NCBI GenBank assembly: GCA_013696105.1
Contig: JACCZE010000080.1
Span: forward strand, 1 to 39,654
Direction of reading: 5' to 3'
Source: Planctomycetota bacterium
GTDB lineage: Bacteria > Planctomycetota > UBA11346
Length of the DNA: 39,654 nucleotides
Position numbers and translations under genes: made by a program
The notes under the pieces: generated by a model
The model's input: the letters and a program-made list of their open reading frames with translations, nothing else
Told to the model about the DNA's origin: nothing
The model's database searches: none
Shown: in pieces, positions 1 to 7,351 of the stretch
Layout of the letters: each line of letters starts with the position of its first letter
Numbering within the stretch: position 1 is the stretch's first letter

Positions 1-711
1 CCCTTCCGGGATCAGCCGCAGCAGCTGCTCGGTGACGGTGCCGCGGGTCTCGGGGGTGAGCGGGGCGACGCAGGCGATGATCTCGTTGCCGGCGTAGAGC
101 TCCTCGACGGAGGCGCAGCGCTTCACGCCGCGGCTGGTGAACGCCTCATCGGGATCGAACGGGCCATAGGCCGAGATCGAGCAGCCGAACGGCGCGAGCA
201 GCTTCACCAGCTCGCGCGCCACGTTCCCGAAGCCATGCATGCCGACCCGACGCTCGAACAGCGAGCGGCTGGCCTCCGACGTCCGCTCCCACGCGCGCCT
301 GACGTGGATCGCGTCCTGGTGCGCGGCGATCAGACGCAGGCAGCAGAGGATGTGCACGAGGGTGTGCTCGGCCACCGTGCGCGAAATCACCGATCCCCAG
401 TTCGACACCAGCAGCCCATCGACGATCGCTTCACGCGGCACGATGTGCCGCACCGTGCCGCAGGCATGGCAGAGGTAGCGCAACTCGGGCGCACGCTTGC
501 GGACATCCACCGGCACCTTCGGCGTGCTCCACGCCGTGAGCAGCACCGGGGCCCCGGTCTCCTGCAGCTTCGCGACCAGGCCATCGACTCCGATCGTGGC
601 GTCGCACCGCACCATCTCGATGGTCGGGTCCCACTGCGCCATCGCCGGATCGAGGAACCAGGCGAATTCCTCGGGCGCCATGCAGGCGAGGACGCGGCGG
701 GGCGTGGTCAT
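1..711 (-). CDS. D-2-hydroxyacid dehydrogenase-like protein, 3' end beyond the window
   Basis: The reading frame is open from an ATG at 711 down to base 1 (237 codons, no stop), so it is absent from the ORF track. It translates as an NAD-dependent D-isomer-specific 2-hydroxyacid dehydrogenase. The N-terminal substrate-domain half leads into SNWGSVISRTVAEHTL (about residues 103-118), the usual segment before the nucleotide-binding domain. A Rossmann turn HGFGNVAREL follows at about 159-168, then ACVAPLTPETRGTVTEQLL, the conserved 'P.T..T.G.....L' stretch. The catalytic Arg/Glu/His region lies beyond the edge. The start overlaps the stop of the upstream isomerase gene (ATGA), so translation is probably coupled. 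As third gene of the leftward lyase operon it probably reduces or oxidises a 2-keto/2-hydroxy acid derived from sugar breakdown; the exact substrate cannot be read. The family call is firm. Confidence 0.88.
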   Translation of the reverse strand, partial: MTTPRRVLACMAPEEFAWFLDPAMAQWDPTIEMVRCDATIGVDGLVAKLQETGAPVLLTAWSTPKVPVDVRKRAPELRYLCHACGTVRHIVPREAIVDGLLVSNWGSVISRTVAEHTLVHILCCLRLIAAHQDAIHVRRAWERTSEASRSLFERRVGMHGFGNVARELVKLLAPFGCSISAYGPFDPDEAFTSRGVKRCASVEELYAGNEIIACVAPLTPETRGTVTEQLLRLIPEG

Positions 712-1592
712 CGTTCGGTTCCTTGGGCGGCGCGCAGCCACCCGGTGAAGAGGCTGATATCGGCGGCGGTCTGATCGGCCACCTGATCGAAGTCGAGATC
801 GCGGAAACTGGCGCTGCCCTGGTATTCGCTGTGGAACGAGACCGGCCCATCGAAATGGACCCGGGCCAACACGGAGAGCACCGCGGGCCATGGGGTGTTG
901 CCGTCAGCGAGCGGGCAGAACTGCACGGAATTCGCGCGCCCTCCCGCGTACCCTCCCTTGCCGGGCACCCAGTGGAAATCCTTGACCGCGAGCATCGATA
1001 CGCGTTGGGCGACGAGATCCAGGGCCATCAGCCAGCCCTGGCTGCCGCCTTCGATCACGGCGTGGCAGGGATCGAGGTAGATGCCGATATCGCTGCGATC
1101 GATCCCATCGAGTGCGGAATCCGCATCGGCGAGATTGGCGCCGAAGTAATCGTCTGAATGGTTGTGGAAGCCGCCATGCACACCGAGCGCACGATTCATC
1201 GCGGCGATGTCCTTCAGGCGCGCGGCCACCTCACGCCGCTGGTCCCTGAGCGAACCGAATCCGCGATACATGAAGTAGCCGAGCTTGTAGGTGCGGATGC
1301 CCAGCCGCGCCGCGGTGCGCAGGATGCGCTCGCTCGCCGCATCTGCCTCGGTGATGCCGGTGGTCAGCATGCCGATGCGCACGCCGTGCGTCGCGAGAGC
1401 GGATTGCGCTGCGGGCAGGTCATCCTCGGCGCGCTCCGAGTCGACGTGTCCCTTGGGCCGCACCGTGAGGTCGACCGCTCCGACGCCGATGCGGTGGAGG
1501 CGCGCACCGATCGCCGAGCATACCTCCGCGACCGGACCGGCGGCGGCGATGTGCTTGCTGAACACCATCGAACGCTTGGCGTCGATCGCCAT
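708..1592 (-). CDS. sugar phosphate isomerase/epimerase family protein (xylose isomerase-like TIM barrel)
   Basis: This 294-residue protein has the AP-endonuclease-2 / xylose-isomerase-like TIM-barrel layout. GVHGGFHNHSDDYFG (around residue 140) is the metal-site HNH strand, IGIYLDPCHAVIEGG follows as the next metal-binding strand (D.CH), and MLAVKDFHWVPGK and PVSFHSEYQG supply the later Asp/His and Glu strands. Members isomerise or epimerise sugars, keto-sugars or inosose-like compounds with a divalent metal; the substrate here is not readable. There is no signal peptide, so it is cytoplasmic. The ATG directly abuts the stop codon of the upstream lyase (TGA then ATG), and its own stop overlaps the next start by 4 nt, so all three leftward genes form one tightly coupled operon. 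Context suggests it handles a monosaccharide released by the lyase. Confidence 0.85.
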   Translation of the reverse strand: MAIDAKRSMVFSKHIAAAGPVAEVCSAIGARLHRIGVGAVDLTVRPKGHVDSERAEDDLPAAQSALATHGVRIGMLTTGITEADAASERILRTAARLGIRTYKLGYFMYRGFGSLRDQRREVAARLKDIAAMNRALGVHGGFHNHSDDYFGANLADADSALDGIDRSDIGIYLDPCHAVIEGGSQGWLMALDLVAQRVSMLAVKDFHWVPGKGGYAGGRANSVQFCPLADGNTPWPAVLSVLARVHFDGPVSFHSEYQGSASFRDLDFDQVADQTAADISLFTGWLRAAQGTER

Positions 1593-3665
1593 TCAGCGCT
1601 CGATCCGCGAGGTGAAGGCGGTGCGTTTGCCGCCGAGATCGATCGAGCCACCCACGCTGCCGGTGAGGAACGAGATGGTCGCGTCGCCGATCGTCAGGGT
1701 GACGCGATCGCCGGCGACGGTCGCCGACCCGCGCGGAACCTGCGGCACGCTGGCGTCGGTGGCGGTCAGCACGTGCAGGAAATAGTCGACGGCAGCCGGC
1801 TGCGATGGGGATACCTCGATGCGGCACTCGGCGCATGGCCCATAGGTCGCGCGGGGCGGATAGTGGCCGCCGCCGTAGCGATAGAGCTCGTCCCCCTGAT
1901 GCAGAGTCACGCTCGCCGAGGCCGGCAGCACGGTCTGCACGTGCAGACGACCCTTGCCGTTGTCGATGACCAGGTGCGGAGCGGTCCCGGTCGGGGGCTT
2001 GGCCGCCTGCAGCAGCCAGGTCTTCTTGAATGCAGGATCCTTGGCTTTGACGCGATCGAAGATGACGAAGGTGCCTGGGCGGATGTACACGATCTGGCGG
2101 GTGAACCACTCGAGCTTCTTCGCCGAGTACGAGCGCGTGCAGTCGCCCGCGGTGTACATGAACGCGCCCGCATCCTGGAAGGCCAGGAGCTCGGCGATGT
2201 CGCCGAGCTCGGGATGCGCGCGCCAGGCATCGGCATCCATGGCATCGCCGTTGTGGCGGAAGTGCGTACCCGGCCACGGATAGGCCTGTCCGCCATCGTT
2301 GCCCATCGGTCCGGTGAAGGCGCGCACGTGCGAAAAGATCTCGGATGGATCGTGGACGAGCACGCTGTTGTGGGCGATGGTGCGCAGGTAGTAATTGCTG
2401 TCGTGCGGACCGCTGAAATCGACGTAGTGCCCGCCTTCAGACGCCAGCTCGTCGTGTTTGTAGATGTAGAAATGTCCGACATCGAGATGCTGGTGCGCGG
2501 TGAAGCGCTTGCCGCACTTGAAGAAGAAATAGGTCGCGTCCTCCTTCCATGAGGATCGCGCGTAAACGTAGCCTGGTCCGGGGCTGACGTGCGACAGCCG
2601 GAAACGCTCCAGGTCGCCCTGCTTCACCGCCGGGTCGAACCACAGCAGCTCGCGCCACGCGTTCTCGTCGGCGCCGACATGCGGGGTCAGGTTCAGGAAG
2701 GAGTTGATGGCCTGGTGATCGGAATCGTCGCGATAATGGGCGACGAGCATGCGGTTCGCGGTCAGGGCGCTGTCGCGTTCGACCTTGAAGAAGCGGCCGC
2801 GGCCGTCCCCGACGCAGATCGGACGGCGGGAGCCGCGCTCGCGGACGCCGGGGTACTGCTCGAACGCCGACGCGATGGCGCGGCTGGCGTAGAATTCCGG
2901 CGCCGCCGCGAGGTAATCGGCGCCGGTGCAGCGGCGCATGGCTTCGCACGCGAACAGCCAATCCTGCATGTAGTAATTGACGTAGAAGCCCTCGGCGTAG
3001 CCGCCGCCATCGCCCGCGAGCTTCAGGGCATCGACGCACAGGGTACGGAACTCGCGATCGATGTTGTAGAGCATGAACAGCTCTTTTTCGGTCTCGTACA
3101 TCACCGCGAGCAGCGCGACGATGAACCCGGCGTTCTTGTATCCCCACCAGCCGTCGTGGAACGGCGACATCTCCTCGTCGACGTTGTTGTCGCGGCAGGC
3201 GATCAGGAACGTGTGGTAGCGCTTGCGCTCCTCCTCGGTCCAGTGCTCGTGGCAGAGATCGTAGACGACTCCGCACACCCCGCAGTCGTGCCCGAACGGC
3301 ACATGGCCGATCGGCAGCGGCTTGTCGAGGTAGTGCTGCTTCACCAGCTCGATGGCCGTGCGCCCCGCTGAACGGTCCTCTTCGATGGCGCACACCAGCG
3401 ATAGCGACATCAGCTTGCTGGTGACGCTGATCTGGGCTCCGAAATCGGCATTGGGATCGCCCGGATGAGGGCCGTTGGTGATATCGCGAGCTGAGATCTC
3501 CTTGGTGCGCCGGTAGGCGTCGGGGCGCTCCTTGGCCAGGGCCTGCAGGCGCGAGCGCGGACCGAGCAGGCGTGGATGCTCGCGCGGCACGTGGCGGGTC
3601 GCCAGCGACGAGAACAGGGTGTTGCCCATGCTGGTGTGGTGGGCAGGGCCTGCAGGTATGGTCAT
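1593..3665 (-). CDS. heparinase II/III family polysaccharide lyase-like protein (690 aa)
   Basis: Residues about 30-330 form the alpha/alpha-toroid part, beginning with the typical EHPRLLGPRSRLQALA. The heparinase II/III-like beta-sandwich follows, with TAHQHLDVGHFYIYKHDELASEGGHY at about 389-413 and RTIAHNSVLVHDP at about 428-440, the usual His-rich signatures. Such enzymes cleave uronic-acid-containing polysaccharides or oligosaccharides by beta-elimination; heparin/heparan, alginate-type oligomers or other uronates are possible substrates. No signal peptide is visible, so it probably works in the cytoplasm on imported oligosaccharides. The first ATG is preferred over Met13 because GGGAT lies upstream of it, whereas nothing suitable precedes Met13. 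It is the first gene of the leftward operon and divergent from the Gfo/Idh/MocA gene. The fold call is firm and the substrate is unknown. Confidence 0.85.
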   Translation of the reverse strand: MTIPAGPAHHTSMGNTLFSSLATRHVPREHPRLLGPRSRLQALAKERPDAYRRTKEISARDITNGPHPGDPNADFGAQISVTSKLMSLSLVCAIEEDRSAGRTAIELVKQHYLDKPLPIGHVPFGHDCGVCGVVYDLCHEHWTEEERKRYHTFLIACRDNNVDEEMSPFHDGWWGYKNAGFIVALLAVMYETEKELFMLYNIDREFRTLCVDALKLAGDGGGYAEGFYVNYYMQDWLFACEAMRRCTGADYLAAAPEFYASRAIASAFEQYPGVRERGSRRPICVGDGRGRFFKVERDSALTANRMLVAHYRDDSDHQAINSFLNLTPHVGADENAWRELLWFDPAVKQGDLERFRLSHVSPGPGYVYARSSWKEDATYFFFKCGKRFTAHQHLDVGHFYIYKHDELASEGGHYVDFSGPHDSNYYLRTIAHNSVLVHDPSEIFSHVRAFTGPMGNDGGQAYPWPGTHFRHNGDAMDADAWRAHPELGDIAELLAFQDAGAFMYTAGDCTRSYSAKKLEWFTRQIVYIRPGTFVIFDRVKAKDPAFKKTWLLQAAKPPTGTAPHLVIDNGKGRLHVQTVLPASASVTLHQGDELYRYGGGHYPPRATYGPCAECRIEVSPSQPAAVDYFLHVLTATDASVPQVPRGSATVAGDRVTLTIGDATISFLTGSVGGSIDLGGKRTAFTSRIER

Positions 3666-3814
3666 GGAGATCCCGATCGGTGGCGCGGAGGGATGGTTGC
3701 ACGTCGGGACGCAAACTCAACCGCGCTGAGCTCGTGAACCCGATTTTCGCCCCTTGCCCGCTGTGAGCGCATCGCTGCAATGCTGCGCGCCGCACCACCC
3801 GGCGAAGGACGCAC
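3666..3814. promoter_or_regulatory. divergent promoter region between the two lyase operons
   Basis: This 149-bp gap separates the start codons of the leftward lyase operon and the rightward Gfo/Idh gene, so promoters for both must lie here or overlap the gene ends. A GTTGCACGTC...GGACGCAAAC segment (about 3696-3716) is a loose inverted repeat of the TTGC/GCAA kind that could bind a regulator, but it is imperfect. No convincing -35/-10 pair was found. The regulatory role rests on gene arrangement alone. Confidence 0.4.
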
Positions 3815-4831
3815 ATGGCCAAACCGACCTCTCGCCATCGACCCCATGTCGCCGTCATCGGCGCGGGCGACATCTCGCAAGGGTACCACCTGCCCAGTCT
3901 CCAGCACCTGGCCGCCACGGGCCGCTGCACCTTCGCGGCCATCTGCGACCTGGATGCCAAGCTCGCTGCCGCGATGGCCAGGAAGTTCGGCGCGCAGCGC
4001 TCCTACACCGACTACGTCGAGATGCTGCGGACGGAGAAGCCCGACGGCGTGGTGGTGATCACGCCCATTCCGGTGACCGCGCGCGTTGCCGGATCGGTCA
4101 TGCGCATGGGCTTTCCCGTGCTGCTCGAGAAGCCGCCCGGAGGCTCGTCGAAGGAATGCCGACAGCTGATCCGCGCCGCCGAGGAGAGCGGCATGCCCAA
4201 CTGCGTCTCCTTCAATCGGCGCTTCTGTCCGGTGCTGGTCCAGGGTCACGACGAGATGGCCAAGCGCGGACCGGTGAAAGGCGCTTCGGCGCGCATGTTC
4301 CGCCTCGATCGCACCGACGAGGAGTTCTTCTTCGGGACCGGCATCCACAGCCTCGACACGCTGCGCTACCTCGGCGGCGACATCGTCTCGGTCGAGACCG
4401 AACGCCGGGTGGTGCGCGCCGGCGAGCGTCCGACGTTCTCGCTGATCCTCGGTTACGCCAATGGCGGCGTCGGGACGCTGACCATCCGACCGCAGGCCGG
4501 CATCCAGCTGGAACGCTACGAGGTCTTCGGCGAGCAGAGCATGGCGATCATCCACGCCGGCGTGGGCTGGCTGATCGACAAGCCAGGGTCGTGCGAGGTG
4601 TACAGCGCCGGCAAGCCCGTGCGCCTGCCCGATCCCCTCAAACCCTACCGCGCATTCACCGGCAAGCTCTACGACGCGGCGACCGGCGGCTTCTATGGTT
4701 CGGAAGCCAACTTCGTCGAGTCCCTGCGGACCGGCAACGCGCTCTCCCCCGACCTCGCGGAGAGCCTGCAATCGGTTGAGATCGCCGAAGCGGTGCAGGC
4801 GGGTCGCAGCTGGAAGGCGCGCAGCCGGTGA
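3815..4831 (+). CDS. Gfo/Idh/MocA family NAD(P)-dependent oxidoreductase
   Basis: The 338-residue product begins with the Rossmann segment HVAVIGAGDISQGYHLPSL (about 11-29) and carries the family's conserved LLEKPPGGSS (about residue 103 onward; the Lys of EKP is catalytic). The C-terminal domain has GTGIHSLDTLRYLGGD, matching the substrate-binding 'GIH..D..RY' motif. These enzymes oxidise or reduce sugars, inositols or sugar acids using NAD(P). There is no signal peptide, so it is cytoplasmic. GAAGGA sits about 6 nt before the ATG, which decides the start. It heads the rightward branch of the lyase locus and is followed after about 140 bp by a second heparinase-like gene, so a role in interconverting released uronate or amino sugars is likely. 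The precise reaction is unknown. Confidence 0.9.
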   Translation: MAKPTSRHRPHVAVIGAGDISQGYHLPSLQHLAATGRCTFAAICDLDAKLAAAMARKFGAQRSYTDYVEMLRTEKPDGVVVITPIPVTARVAGSVMRMGFPVLLEKPPGGSSKECRQLIRAAEESGMPNCVSFNRRFCPVLVQGHDEMAKRGPVKGASARMFRLDRTDEEFFFGTGIHSLDTLRYLGGDIVSVETERRVVRAGERPTFSLILGYANGGVGTLTIRPQAGIQLERYEVFGEQSMAIIHAGVGWLIDKPGSCEVYSAGKPVRLPDPLKPYRAFTGKLYDAATGGFYGSEANFVESLRTGNALSPDLAESLQSVEIAEAVQAGRSWKARSR

Positions 4832-4833
4832 AC

Positions 4834-4868
4834 GTCCGACGTCCGGAGTCCGACGTCAGACGTCGAGA
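4834..4868 (+). repeat. 35-bp array of five degenerate heptamers (GTCCGAC type), locus A
   Basis: Reading 5'-3' the units are GTCCGAC, GTCCGGA, GTCCGAC, GTCAGAC and GTCGAGA, followed by a decayed CATCGAA. The array starts 2 bp after the stop of the Gfo/Idh/MocA gene and lies in the gap before the second lyase gene. The units resemble those at 16248-16282 and are the reverse complement of those at 27038-27072. Confidence 0.8.
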
Positions 4869-4974
4869 CATCGAAACGACGTAATCGATCTGGGCTCGGG
4901 TCGGCAGGTGGTGGTGAATGGCGTCCGACTTGCCCATCGGTCCCCGAGGGGATCATCGCAAGACCGGAGCAACC

Positions 4975-7344
4975 ATGCGTGACGTCGCCTTCGCCGATCA
5001 GCGGACCGCAACCGACGAGGAATTCCTCGCGCATCTGCGCCTGCCCGGAGTGCACGGCAAGCGCTTGAAGAGCGCGATCAGGAGCGGGAATCGCGCCGCG
5101 CTCGCGGGCGCGGTCGCGGATCACTTCCGCACGCGTACGGGGCCGCGCTGGCCGTTCTACATGCACGGCTCGCCGTGGATGGAGATCAATGGCCGCGGCA
5201 ACGCGCTCGACAAGGCCAAGGCGCTGCTGGCGAACCGTTTCCGCAGTTCGTGGCCGCCCTACCAGGAGGAGGATCTCTCGACGCCCGCAGGCGGAATCGA
5301 CTGGCAGAAGGGACAGGACCGGCTCCATGGCTCGGTGTCGCGCAATGTGATGATCGTCGAGCTGTCGACCGCCTTCTCGCTGACCGGTGACGCCGCGTAC
5401 CTGCGGAAGGCACGAGACATCCTGCGTTCGTTCGTCGACAGCAACCCCTTCGTTCTCGAAGAGGGATTCTTCGAAGACCACGACCGGTATTTCGGCGGGG
5501 GCGTCAACAATGCCGGCGACGTCTTCCTGCGCTCGAAGCGCTGGCTCGACCTGATGCACTGCGGCGCGCTCCACGTGCCTGGCATCTTCATCGACGAAGA
5601 CGTGTTCTGGCTGGTCAAGCAGCTGTGGTTCTACGCCATGCAGTATTATCGGCTGGTCGGCGATCCGCTGCGACGAGACAACCACCACCTCACGGATCAT
5701 GGCGGCGCGGCGCTCTTCTATGGGGTGATGTTCCCGGAATTCACCGTTGCGCGTGCGCTGCGTGCAGAAGGCGTGCGCGTGGTGCGCCACCATGTCGCGG
5801 CGAACCTGCTCGACGACGGCTGCTACGCCGAGCACTGCACCAAGTACCTCTACCACATCACCTACATGCTTGGCCAACCCGTGGCGCTGGCGAAGGCCAA
5901 CGGCATCCCGCTCTTGAGCGCGAAGCAGGAGCGGCTGTATGCGCGTTGGATGGAATTCTTCGCCCACTCCTGCAAACCAGACGGCATCCAGGTCGAATTC
6001 GGCGACGAGTTCGGGGGATCCCTCGCGCAGCTGTTCTGCATCAACGCCACGCCCGTGATGTCGCCCCGGCTGGCGGCGATGGCGCGCGCCCTGGGCTACG
6101 AGCCGGGGAAGCTGTCCTACCAGACGCCCGCCGAACTGGCCCGGCGCTTCGCGCGCTGGGAGCCGGGAACGCCCACCGGCATCGGCCTCTCGCCATGGTT
6201 CACCCATGGACGCCAGGCTGCCAAGCCCGCGCAGAAGGCACTGCCAGGGTCGACCGTGCGCTATCCGAAGAGCGGATTCAGCTTCTTCCGCAGCGATTGG
6301 ACGCCCGACGCGGATTACCTCGCGGTGTCGCATTACGCTGATTCCCTCCCCCATTCGCATACCCACTGGGACATGCTGTCGTTCGTGCTGCACACCCGAG
6401 GGCAGACGCTCTTCGGCGACCCCGCGACCTGGCTGTACACCGACCAGCGCACCGTCGATGCCGACACCGCGCGCGAGAACCGCGGCTATCTGTACAGCGT
6501 CGATGCCCACAGCTGCCTGGTGATGAACGACGACACGCTCAAGCCGCTGAAGGCCCTGGGCCACGGTTGCTCGTGGGGCGGCTACCCACCGAAGCACGGG
6601 ACCGGGATCATCGAGACGGGTGGACAGATCGAGGTCAACGAACTCTGGCACGACGCTTATGCGCCGACGCGACATCGCCGCTTCGTCGTCCATATCCGCG
6701 ACATCGGCTTCGCGTTCGTCGACATCCTCGGCCGTCAAGGACTCGACCTGCGCCCGCATCAGTACTCGCAGCGATTTCATTGCGAAGGTGACGTCACTCT
6801 CTCGACGACCGCCCCCGCGCCCGGTGACGCCCTGCGCGCCTCGCGCGCAGGAGCATCGGCGCTGATCCTGCCCGGAGCCGAGGCCACGACCGCGTGGAAG
6901 ACCTGGCAGGACCGCCGCCTCGATGGACTGTACGGGGTCCCGGCGTCGACCGTCCGTGGCGGACCGTGGGTCGCGGAGCTGACCCGCCGCATCCAGGGCC
7001 CCTCGGTCTTCACCACCTTCCTGCTGACCCGCGGAGTGACGGCGGAGGCATCTCCGCGCGCACGCTACCTCGGGAACAAGCCCGCCATCTGGGAATTCCA
7101 ACAGCACGAGGGATTCAGCGCCAACGTCGTGGACCTGGGCGAGCACGGCCGGCTGCTGATCGCCAGCTGCCCCTATCAGGCGAACCTCGAGCACGCCGAG
7201 TTCGCGACCGATGCCGAGCTCGCGGTCGCGCTGATCGACACCCGCGGCAAGAGCATCGCCTGGGCGATGGCCCGCGGCTCCCGGTTGAGCGTGGGCGACA
7301 AGCGCCTCGCATCGGGACGACGACGCGAGTGGCAGGCGCGTTGA
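4975..7344 (+). CDS. heparinase II/III family polysaccharide lyase-like protein (789 aa)
   Basis: An N-terminal helical toroid runs from about residue 10 to 380 and includes NVMIVELSTAFSLTGDAAYLRKARDIL, typical of Hepar_II_III_N-type domains. The heparinase II/III beta-sandwich follows, with LPHSHTHWDMLSFVLH (about 457-472) and VDAHSCLVMND. The catalytic mode would be beta-elimination at uronic acids. I chose ATG 4975 because GGAG lies 6 nt upstream; the track's start at 4918 would add 19 residues (MASDLPIGPRGDHRKTGAT) that look unlike the family, though a GGTGG precedes that ATG too. No signal peptide is visible with either start. Sequence and length differ clearly from the 690-aa lyase across the divergent promoter, so the two are probably not recent duplicates. 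The downstream gene starts 8 nt after the stop, with its ribosome-binding site overlapping this stop codon. Confidence 0.85.
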   Translation: MRDVAFADQRTATDEEFLAHLRLPGVHGKRLKSAIRSGNRAALAGAVADHFRTRTGPRWPFYMHGSPWMEINGRGNALDKAKALLANRFRSSWPPYQEEDLSTPAGGIDWQKGQDRLHGSVSRNVMIVELSTAFSLTGDAAYLRKARDILRSFVDSNPFVLEEGFFEDHDRYFGGGVNNAGDVFLRSKRWLDLMHCGALHVPGIFIDEDVFWLVKQLWFYAMQYYRLVGDPLRRDNHHLTDHGGAALFYGVMFPEFTVARALRAEGVRVVRHHVAANLLDDGCYAEHCTKYLYHITYMLGQPVALAKANGIPLLSAKQERLYARWMEFFAHSCKPDGIQVEFGDEFGGSLAQLFCINATPVMSPRLAAMARALGYEPGKLSYQTPAELARRFARWEPGTPTGIGLSPWFTHGRQAAKPAQKALPGSTVRYPKSGFSFFRSDWTPDADYLAVSHYADSLPHSHTHWDMLSFVLHTRGQTLFGDPATWLYTDQRTVDADTARENRGYLYSVDAHSCLVMNDDTLKPLKALGHGCSWGGYPPKHGTGIIETGGQIEVNELWHDAYAPTRHRRFVVHIRDIGFAFVDILGRQGLDLRPHQYSQRFHCEGDVTLSTTAPAPGDALRASRAGASALILPGAEATTAWKTWQDRRLDGLYGVPASTVRGGPWVAELTRRIQGPSVFTTFLLTRGVTAEASPRARYLGNKPAIWEFQQHEGFSANVVDLGEHGRLLIASCPYQANLEHAEFATDAELAVALIDTRGKSIAWAMARGSRLSVGDKRLASGRRREWQAR

Positions 7345-7351
7345 GGTACCG

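Noticed and set aside
1158-2552. 464-aa plus-strand ORF
   Set aside because: Antisense to the isomerase and heparinase-like genes, both with clear family motifs.
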